A stretch of DNA of 64,000 bases from Apteryx mantelli (lineage: Eukaryota; Chordata; Aves; Apterygiformes; Apterygidae). Positions 56,542 to 64,000 of the stretch are shown here, one piece after another; the first letter of the stretch is position 1; each line of letters begins with the position of its first letter. The notes beneath the pieces are model-generated. The model searched no databases. It was not told the origin of the DNA and worked only from the letters and a program-made list of their open reading frames with translations. Both the position numbers and the translations under genes were made by a program. The stretch covers positions 11,041,001 through 11,105,000 of the forward strand of contig NC_089991.1 in assembly GCF_036417845.1 (NCBI RefSeq). The letters are read 5' to 3'.

Positions 56542-59500
56542 TCAGGAATTTTGGGAATGAAATGAGTTGAAATTAATTGGATTTTAATTTTCTTAGATGT
56601 AAATCATAACTGACCGTGAGATTACAAAAATGCCTATATACCTCTCCTTTTGTAGTTTAGAATGAAGAAGTGGCCTCTTTAGCCTGCCCCTCCTTTCAGG
56701 GAAATCTTAATTCTGTCTTTTTGCTGTGCAACGCTATAGTACATATGTTTTGCAAACTGTGTACAGCAGCTAAAATACTATGATAAACTTCATGGGTGAG
56801 GAAACTTGCACAAACTGTTTTTCACCATGATTTTGCAAGCTATGTCTCTGTCTTATCTGATAATTCAGATGTGTTTTCAGAAATGTGTGTTTATCTAAAA
56901 AGACAGGCAAAAGCACTGAGCTACTGGGTGGTGTGAATTGAGCTCACTGCAGATACAGGTGAAATGAGCTGGAGCAACCATGTGTGTATGACGCATGGGA
57001 AGAGTCAGTTCTGATTAGCAGCTAGAGGATCATCTGCTAAGTTAAGTGCATATGACGTCTTAATAATAAAGTGGAAACAGATGTTTGTCAGAAATGTAGA
57101 AATAATTTCACATGAAGTTAACACTTGTGTCTTGTCTTCAACCATCACTGTTTCCTTTCTTCACCCTTGGCTAGATTTAAACTATATGGTTTATATGTAA
57201 CTAGAAAACAGTTGTGTGTGAGTAGAATTAATTAGCTACTTTGCAAATGCTTTTTAAGTGGAAGATGCAAAGAAAGAGATTTAGTCCCTCCTGGATAAGA
57301 GTGGTCATGTAATGTGGAACTCTAGTTCTCATGGACATTTTAACTTTGCCATTCAGAAAGAACTGTCATAGATGCTTAATGGTTTTCTGCTGATCTTGTC
57401 TCATTTTTATGCTTTTATTACAGTCATAGGTCTGGGTACCATACTTTTAAAAGTGTTCTGCAAGCTGGGTCCTAGCAGCAACTAATGATTGTGATTAACT
57501 TCTGTGAAACAAATTTTGAGATAACTGGAGGTCATTGTCCCTTAAAATACTTAAGACTACTTTCATCTTCCAAAAAATTTCATTAATAATTTGCTTTTTT
57601 TCTAGATTTTTTTATATAACTATTTTTTGTCTATCTTTGAAGCAAATACTTATACAGTTGGGGGAAACATCATCTGTTCCTTCTAGGGCTTTTTTTCAGC
57701 TGAAACGTTAACTTTTCCCTTTTCTGTCAGATCAAAGCAATGATAGTTTTTCCCTTTTCTATTATGAGTTTACTTTTGGGAAAACAGTAGACTGTAGCTG
57801 CAGTGAAGGCAGTGAACACATGCCTGTTGGCATAGGGAAATAGGCCCTTCAAATTTGGTAGGATGATATGACCCATCGACTAGAAAGTGAGATAACAAAT
57901 GTCTTCTCTAGCGTGCTAATTAACCTGCTGCTGCTGCTATCTTTCCTTATCTGACCACGTTCTCATTTTTATTGGACCTGATGAAAATATTTGAAGGAGT
58001 CTATCTTGAAAATGCTAATGCATGATTGTATGAAATATGTATTCAATTATATGCTCCTTATGAAATTCAGTACAAAAAAATTAATATCAGGTATTAAGCA
58101 AAATTTTGTTGGAAGCGTAAACAGTTGAAGCTTGTATCAAAAGTGTGTCACCTCTAAAGTAGGCTGCCCGAATGCTTTTATACTTTTTAGTTCTCTGGTA
58201 CTATTGACTTACAAATCTGACTCTTAATGACTTTCAGAAGAAACAATTTCACTGTTGTGAATATGCTGTTTCTTACATTTTTGTAAGCCAGCCGTATGTG
58301 TTTGTGAGCTGATCTTCCAAGCAAACTGAACAGTTTAGTAACATCAATTTTCTTTTTTTAATGGCAAAAATGGTTCTATCACACCATTTGAACAAACATA
58401 AGAATAAAAAGGACCAAGGTTATTTGTTGAGAAGTTTCATAGATTTCTCAGTGGAAAGAAGCCAATTGTGTCATCAGTGGACAAAAGCAGAAAGTTTGTA
58501 GTTCTGATCATTCAAGGGAAAAAAATTGTTTAATGATATGACTATTGACTTGTAGCAATACTTACTATGCACAGTAAATTGTTTGCCAGGATGGCTCTTT
58601 TGGGGATACAGCCTGTGGATGACACCTAAACTGGTCCAGATTCCAGAATGAATAAAACAACTGGGGTGAAGTGAGTGTATTGACTCAGGCAGAGATTTGG
58701 GACAAGGTATTCCTGATTCTGATACCCCACTTCTTTATTTCAAAGCTCAGGCATGACATGTAAAGGAGGGATGCATACACTGTATGTTATTGCAGGATAG
58801 CTAGCAGGAGGAACTTGTGCTGCAAATCTGCAGATAAATGTTTTTCACACACTGAACCACCAGGAGGTGGTCTTCAACCTGCACCACGTGCCTAGCATGG
58901 TTTTGGTGTGTCATTGGCCTGTGAGAGCCAGGTTGCCCTACCTTTTCCGTTTGTGTTGAGCAGTTTCAGGATACCATCATTATATCAGAATTATGCCCAC
59001 AGCGACTGTCTACAGTGTCCTTTATCCCCAAGAGCAAGAGGAACAATGAGAAAGGATTTTCTTAATCCTAAATCTGCTTCCAGACACTGCATACAAAAAT
59101 CTCTCCCTCTCTTTCTGCTCTCTCCCACAACTATGTTGCCAGTGTTCTTCTGGCTCTTTGCTAGTTTTATCCCATTTTTCTTCCTTTTCACTTAAAGAAA
59201 CTGGCAGTTTGACTGCTCTTATGTAAGGTAGTCAGTCCAAGATAACTCTTGATTCCGATTCTAGTTTTCGGAAGCATTTCTGCTGTTTCTGTTTTTGATA
59301 AAAATAAAAAATAAAAAAAATACAACTTAATGTAGTCTGTACAAAAGGGTGTAAGGTAGATCATTTGCTTCAGCAAAGACATTCATTGGACTTAGATCTA
59401 ACATCACAGCCACAGTCCTAGCCCTAATAAAAAAAGAATGTCAACCTCAAGAAGAGTCATGTAATCCAGGGACAGGGAGAGTGGCCACAGAACACTAATT

Positions 59501-60075
59501 CTCAAAATAAATGCATTTCAACAATGTTTTGTCAAAGCAAGCCTGGAGCCTGGGATAGCATGGCTTTTAAAGTGATTTCTGTATTATGCATTTTACTTTA
59601 TACTGTAAAAGCTTAGATGCATACAGAATAGACACAGTGTCAAATGATGATAGACTGCAACTCTGTTTAGGCAACTTTCTATCATTACCAAATTGCAGCC
59701 CACAAAGAGAACAACATTTGCTGAAAGTACTCCAAGCTGCTTCTAAGCATTAGAACCAGAAATTTATGATTAAATGTTTGAATAATATTTTTCTAGAAAT
59801 TCATTATTTCTCCAAATTCTCTTCATTTACCACAGCATGTTAAATATCCTATGGGATTTCTCCTTCTAATTTTATGTACTGTGGCAAAAAAGGGACTGAG
59901 GAGTGATATGGGGCAGTGGATTATCAACCGTATTCTCTGTCCTGCAGAAGTTTGTACTAACGTCTTGCTTCGTTTCTTTTCATAGCGGTTACCTATGCTA
60001 TGACAAGGTGTTAGTAGCAATCACAGCTGAACAGAGCTAACGGGGAAAAGTGCTTGGTGTTGCAGACAACAGTTT

Positions 60076-60087
60076 CGCCCTCTGCAG
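60076..60087 (-). promoter_or_regulatory. CTCF-like core
   Basis: CTGCAGAGGGCG on the minus strand resembles the CTCF core (GCAGGGGGCG) with one or two differences. It lies between a housekeeping gene and an immune gene, where an insulator would make sense. It is a single weak match. Confidence 0.2.
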
Positions 60088-60303
60088 TCAAGCAGGTGTG
60101 GAAAAAATAGAAATAGGCTTCTGAAGCAGTGTTTAATATTTTAGCCTTTTAGTCAAACCACAGTCAACAACAGCTTAGCTATGTGCTATAACAGCAATAG
60201 CTTCACTGTGCTGTAAGAGACTAAGACTAACCACAGCAAAGGCAATCCTGATGAGATTAAAGGACATTCTCAGCTGTAGCTAGCATAGCTGACGCACTGA
60301 TAC

Positions 60304-60350
60304 TGAGGAAGTAAAAACAGAAGTATGTGAAGGAAACAAGTTTGTATAAA
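60304..60350 (+). promoter_or_regulatory. Probable promoter of the TIM gene
   Basis: TATAAA at 60345-60350 lies 52 bp upstream of the start codon, giving a TSS near 60375 and a short 5' UTR. GAGGAAGTAA (about 60305-60314) fits a PU.1/ETS site, which would suit expression in myeloid cells. There is no CpG island. A non-coding upstream exon cannot be excluded because CTTCAG directly precedes the ATG context. Confidence 0.5.
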
Positions 60351-60401
60351 TGTGGGTGCCCAAAGGGCGAACAAGAGTGTTCTTTCTCCTCTTCAGCCAC
60401 C

Positions 60402-60450
60402 ATGTCTTCTCGTTTCTCCCTGAACTGGATTCTACTGATCGTGTTTACAG
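60402..60450 (+). CDS. TIM gene exon 1 (signal peptide)
   Basis: GCCACCATGT is a strong Kozak context. Codes MSSRFSLNWILLIVFT plus one base, a short hydrophobic signal sequence. Donor ACAG|GTAACT. Confidence 0.85.
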
Positions 60451-63400
60451 GTAACTAAATGGGCATAAAAGAATAACCGGAAGCAGATGGAGGTAACTAT
60501 CTCACGCATCTATGTTTCTGATGGTTACAGAGGTAGATTTTATGTTACCAAGGTAAGGGGGGGGGGGGTCGCATGGCACAATTTGCTAGAGAAACTTCGG
60601 TTTTGCATTATAAATAGAACTTAATCCCAGCAGCTCAATAGTCTTCTGATGATCTTGTCTCACTTTTTAAGGTAAAATCGTATTTGTGGGTATGATGATT
60701 TTGAAGACACTGCTTCTGAGGCTGTTTGTTTAGGCCTGTTGGCAAGTAATCTTAAGTAGAAAGTTTTTCTTTTTGGGGGGTGGGGGGGGATGATGTTCTG
60801 AGATTAGCAGAGATCTTTAAATCATTTTAGAATAGATGTAAAACAAGGTTATTTCTCTTCAACAGTCTTTGTGAAGGTGAACGCATAGGAAGTTAAGGAA
60901 AAGCTTAAATTACCAGTGGCTTCTGGTGTGTTTCAGCCAATATGAACTTTTCACTGGGACAGACAAATGATTTATCTTTTTTTATATGAGAAACAGCCAT
61001 TCTCCTAGGACAATATTGTTAAAGGCAACAGCAGTGAAGACAAAAGGTTACAGAGCAGTACTAGTGTAGGCAGATAGACATTAAAAACTTGGTGATAGGA
61101 TATGTTCAACAGACAGACAAGGAATATTACAGATATTGTTTCCTCTAGTTCTTTATAAAGCTTTTTCTGATTCTGATTTTTATATCAGATAAAATACAAT
61201 CTATTTTCAGAGATCAGTTTCTCGTATGTTACTGTAGCAGTCACTGCATGAGACTTATTTATAACTAAGATAGTTTAGGATGGGAAAAATGGCTGAGATG
61301 AGCTGGGAAAGACAGCTTTTCTGCAAGTGACAGTTTCAGTCAAGCCACACCATGCTTGGGATCCACCAGCATGTGTTGGCTGACCTGCCTTGGGGAGCTT
61401 CCTAATTATGGATTATGACTTTTAATGGAGAAAATTTTATCACTAAAATATTTCCAATATTTCCAAAATTTGTCACTAAAATATTTCCTTCTGTAGCTGC
61501 TGTAGAGAATTCTATCCCTGAAATGTTAACACAGACAGATTGAAATATTTAGGCATTTGATCCCATGTTACTGAATTTGATAAGGATTGTGTAATACTAG
61601 GTATATGGCAAACAGTTTTCTTTGCAGTATAAGCAGACAGAGCATGTACCCCAGGAACCCCACCGTATAGTCTGGTAGAAGAAAGCAGTTACACAGTGGC
61701 TTTGACCATCTGGATCACCAGAGCATGAATGATTTTGGCTGGCAGACCTTTTTTTATTAAAATTTTCCTCAAGGAAATATTGACCAGAGTAGTTTAAATA
61801 CAGCAGGAGAAACTATCTCACTATAATGAGTGTGCTACTGGTTGCTAGATGTTTTGATTTATCAGTCTGAGACTTAGCCTTCTGTGAACCTGAAAAGATT
61901 CATTACCTTTGAATAACCTCTAATGGGAACTTAGCAAGTTAGAAACTTCATAAGAACGAGGGAAGAAAATAAGATAACAAGAAAAGAAAGTATAAAATTT
62001 CTTGGGAAAACTCTGAAAAATCTCTTCAAATAGGAACCAGCCAAATCTGTCATCAGGGAGGAAATGGTTTCAGCAGTGATCATTCTGAAGAAATCTGCTG
62101 TTCAGTGACTTTTGCTTGAAAGGGAGGGATTTCCACAATGCTTTTAATGAAAGGCAATGTCTTACTCTTCCCCCATGTGTGGACTGGTTTAATCTAAATT
62201 AACAAAAAAATGAAGAGCTAACAGACTGGACACAGCTGAAGAAAAGCCACAAAGCTGATCATAGCAAGTGCCTTTTCTGTGAAGGGGTACAGGAGCAATT
62301 CAGCATCTTCTATTTTAGCGAATTTCATGCAACAAATCAGATCATAAACTGTGGTGGTTTTTAGACAGCGTTATCTCACTCTGGCTCTCCCATTTGTATT
62401 ATGTTGTTCCAGAATACCTCCCTCCCTCAGAAGTGAGTTGTTTCCCTGTAAAAAGCAACTGGTAGAATGACAGATATTGTCCTCTCTACCTAGTTCCCAA
62501 ATTCTCCCGGGTTCTGATTTTATTAAGGCTGCACAGAGAGGTGCTAAGAGAATCTCCCCACAAGAATCGGTGCAGATCCAAACTCTGTTCTCCCTTCGCT
62601 TTTCTGCCTACCTGCAGAGGCTGTAGAAAACATGTGTTTCTTCTATCTCTGGTTAGAGACACGTCTTCAACAAAAGCGCTGGCTGGAACATTGTCCCTCA
62701 CCATGCATCAGTCCTGCTGGGCTTCACATCTGTTTGTGGAGAACCTGACCCAGGAATGCCTGGAGGTTTTCATGGGATGGGATGTAATGGGGTATGCAAG
62801 GCAAGCTCTGGAAGCTTCCTCCTGTGCACACTCTGCTCAACAGCTACACTTGTCTTTCTGTCCACAGGCCCCACAGTATCAGGATCAATCCTGAAAGGTG
62901 TGGTTGGTCAGGATATCACTGTGCCCTGCTCTTACAGTGTTAAGAGGAGAAACGACATCACAACAATGTGCTGGGGTCGTGGTGCCTGCCCTGCTTCAAA
63001 ATGTTTTCAGCCCATTATCTGGACAGATGGATGGAAGGTGACAGTGCAGTCCTCCAAGAGGTACCAACTAAAAGGGGACCTGTCAAAGGGGGACGTGTCC
63101 CTCACAATAGTGAACGCAGAGGAAGCAGACAGTGGGACGTACTGCTGCCGCATAGAGATCCCAGGGTTGTTCAATGATCAGACAAGTAATCACAGGGTTG
63201 TGATTGAGAAAGGTGAGTGCAGACGTGCTCTGTTGTGGGACTACTACTGTGGGTAAATCTGTTGCTGAGTCTGGATTTCACAGCTTGTGGTGGCATGATA
63301 TCTATAATCGTCCATAGTATTGATCTTTAGGACTTTGCGGATCTGCTGGTGGTGCTGTTTAAATTAAGCTGCCTTTGACACTGTTGTGATCCCAAGATAG

Positions 63401-63879
63401 TCACTGTAATTCAATAAGAACGTATTCCTTTGTTTCATGGCACACAAGACTGCTTAGCATTCTTAGAAGTATTACATGTAGAAATCAAGAGCAAGGGCAG
63501 CATAAGGTGCTTTACTCATCCATGAAGCGCTGTACTTGCACCCTTTTCTTAGAAGACAGCACTTCATCTTTCCTTCTGGATTCCAGAGTAAAGTTCAGGG
63601 ACACAGAGGTAGCTAATATAGAAAAATTTTGTATCAATTCCTCCTTTGAATTTAGTGTTTCTCTGCTGGTAGAAAGAATAATGTGTAGATCAAGTGGGTA
63701 ACAGATGTGACTGTGTAATTAGTGCTAAGATATGTTTATTATAGAAACATTTTCTCTTTCTCACTGCATGTATGCATATTAAGGTTAATTATAATGTATG
63801 TTGGTTTTGTTTCATTTTTTAACATCAGCTAGGATCACTACTCCAAGTCCTCACACTTACACTTCTGAACAGACCTCAG
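60402..63879 (+). CDS. TIM-family receptor, HAVCR1/TIMD4-like (5' part, runs off the window)
   Basis: Type I membrane glycoprotein of the T-cell immunoglobulin and mucin family; relatives bind phosphatidylserine and act in T-cell costimulation or uptake of dying cells. Three exons join in frame: signal peptide (60402-60450), IgV (62868-63212), first mucin-stalk exon (63829-63879). The IgV has the six TIM cysteines (37, 51, 57, 62, 109, 110), MCWGRG, KGDVSLTI and ADSGTYCCRIEIPG. The FG-loop ligand motif reads LFND (117-120) where TIM-1 and TIM-4 have WFND. MCWGRGACP and WTDG favour TIM-1/TIM-4, while KGDVSLTI and CCRIEIPG also recall TIM-3, so I do not pick one. Transmembrane and tail exons lie beyond 64000. 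Confidence 0.9.
60451..62867 (+). other. TIM gene intron 1
   Basis: 2.4 kb from GTAACT to TCCACAG. No further exon seen. Open frames that run into exon 2 from about 62541 or 62756 are read-through of intron sequence. Confidence 0.85.
60549..60559 (+). repeat. G-run in TIM intron 1
   Basis: A run of about 11 G close after exon 1, with another G-rich patch near 60775-60790. Both are low-complexity intron sequence. Confidence 0.8.
62868..63212 (+). CDS. TIM gene exon 2 (IgV domain)
   Basis: Acceptor TCCACAG, donor GAAAG|GTGAGT; 345 nt, phase 1 at both ends as is usual for Ig exons. From GPTVSGSILKGVVGQDITVP to SNHRVVIEK. Carries all six IgV cysteines. Confidence 0.96.
63829..63879 (+). CDS. 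TIM gene exon 3 (start of mucin stalk)
   Basis: A T-rich tract and ACATCAG precede it, donor CTCAG|GTAACT; 51 nt, phase 1 on both sides. Codes RITTPSPHTYTSEQTS, rich in Ser, Thr and Pro, as expected for a small TIM mucin exon. Confidence 0.8.
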
Positions 63880-64000
63880 GTAACTTTTATCCAAGTATTA
63901 ATCTCAATAGCATATATAAGCTATACTGCAATGGGGATCTTAGGAAGGAAAAGAAATGCTAGATGATAGAAAAGTACTGGCTAAAATTTGTTAAACATTA
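63880..64000 (+). other. Start of TIM gene intron 3
   Basis: Begins GTAACT; nothing further is seen before the window ends. Confidence 0.7.

Larger units (their letters stand above)
56192..60300. other. Intergenic stretch between MED7 and the TIM gene
   Basis: AT-rich, with no exon I can support. The first kilobase may include a longer MED7 3' UTR. HAVCR2 (TIM-3), which is next to MED7 in human, is not seen here as a separate gene. Confidence 0.6.

Noticed and set aside
62541-62894. Separate gene or alternative exon upstream of the IgV exon
   Set aside because: The frame runs across the TCCACAG acceptor into exon 2 in another phase and is explained as intron sequence.

Overview
This is a stretch of vertebrate nuclear DNA, almost certainly from a bird. 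The split genes, the GT/AG introns and a 5'-truncated CR1 LINE that ends in ATTCTGTG octamer repeats (14325-14553) all point that way. The gene set matches the 5q33.3 neighbourhood of human (CYFIP2 - ITK - GARIN3/FAM71B - MED7 - TIM genes), here in one block on a compact scale. I see no prokaryotic, viral or mobile gene cluster, no retroviral element and no CRISPR.

Layout. (1) 1-11 kb: no exon I can name. A strong CpG island at about 4.5-5.9 kb carries a 39-40 bp minisatellite and a consensus minus-strand splice donor at 5391/5390. From synteny it is the likely promoter and first non-coding exon of CYFIP2, whose coding exons would lie to the left of the window; this is inference. A possible unknown exon sits at 8729-8955 (-). 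(2) 11.2-44.6 kb: the complete ITK gene on the minus strand. All 17 coding exons can be placed base by base; they join in frame to 1863 nt, 620 residues plus stop, the same length as human ITK, with every key PH, Tec-homology, SH3, SH2 and kinase residue kept. Intron 1 is 15.2 kb and holds a decayed CR1 piece and a TG/CA microsatellite. (3) 44.6-54.2 kb: about 9.6 kb with no recognisable gene; GARIN3/FAM71B, expected here from mammals, is not visible. A perfect 18-bp palindrome with GATA cores lies about 660 bp upstream of the ITK start codon. (4) 54.2-56.2 kb: CpG-island promoter (NF-Y, GC-box and ETS sites), a non-coding first exon and the single coding exon of MED7 (plus strand, 230 aa). 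(5) 60.4 kb to the end: the first three coding exons (signal peptide, IgV, start of mucin stalk) of a T-cell immunoglobulin and mucin (TIM) family receptor on the plus strand, continuing beyond the window.

Functionally the window joins a housekeeping gene (MED7, Mediator middle module) to two immune genes: ITK, the Tec-family kinase downstream of the T-cell receptor, and a TIM receptor. ITK and MED7 are transcribed away from each other; MED7 and the TIM gene run in the same direction. I found no convincing undescribed system. The most useful leads are the minisatellite promoter, the possible antisense transcript at the MED7 promoter, the unassigned exon-like block at 8.7-9.0 kb, the CR1 insertion with a 21-bp target duplication, and a change in the ligand-pocket motif of the TIM protein.
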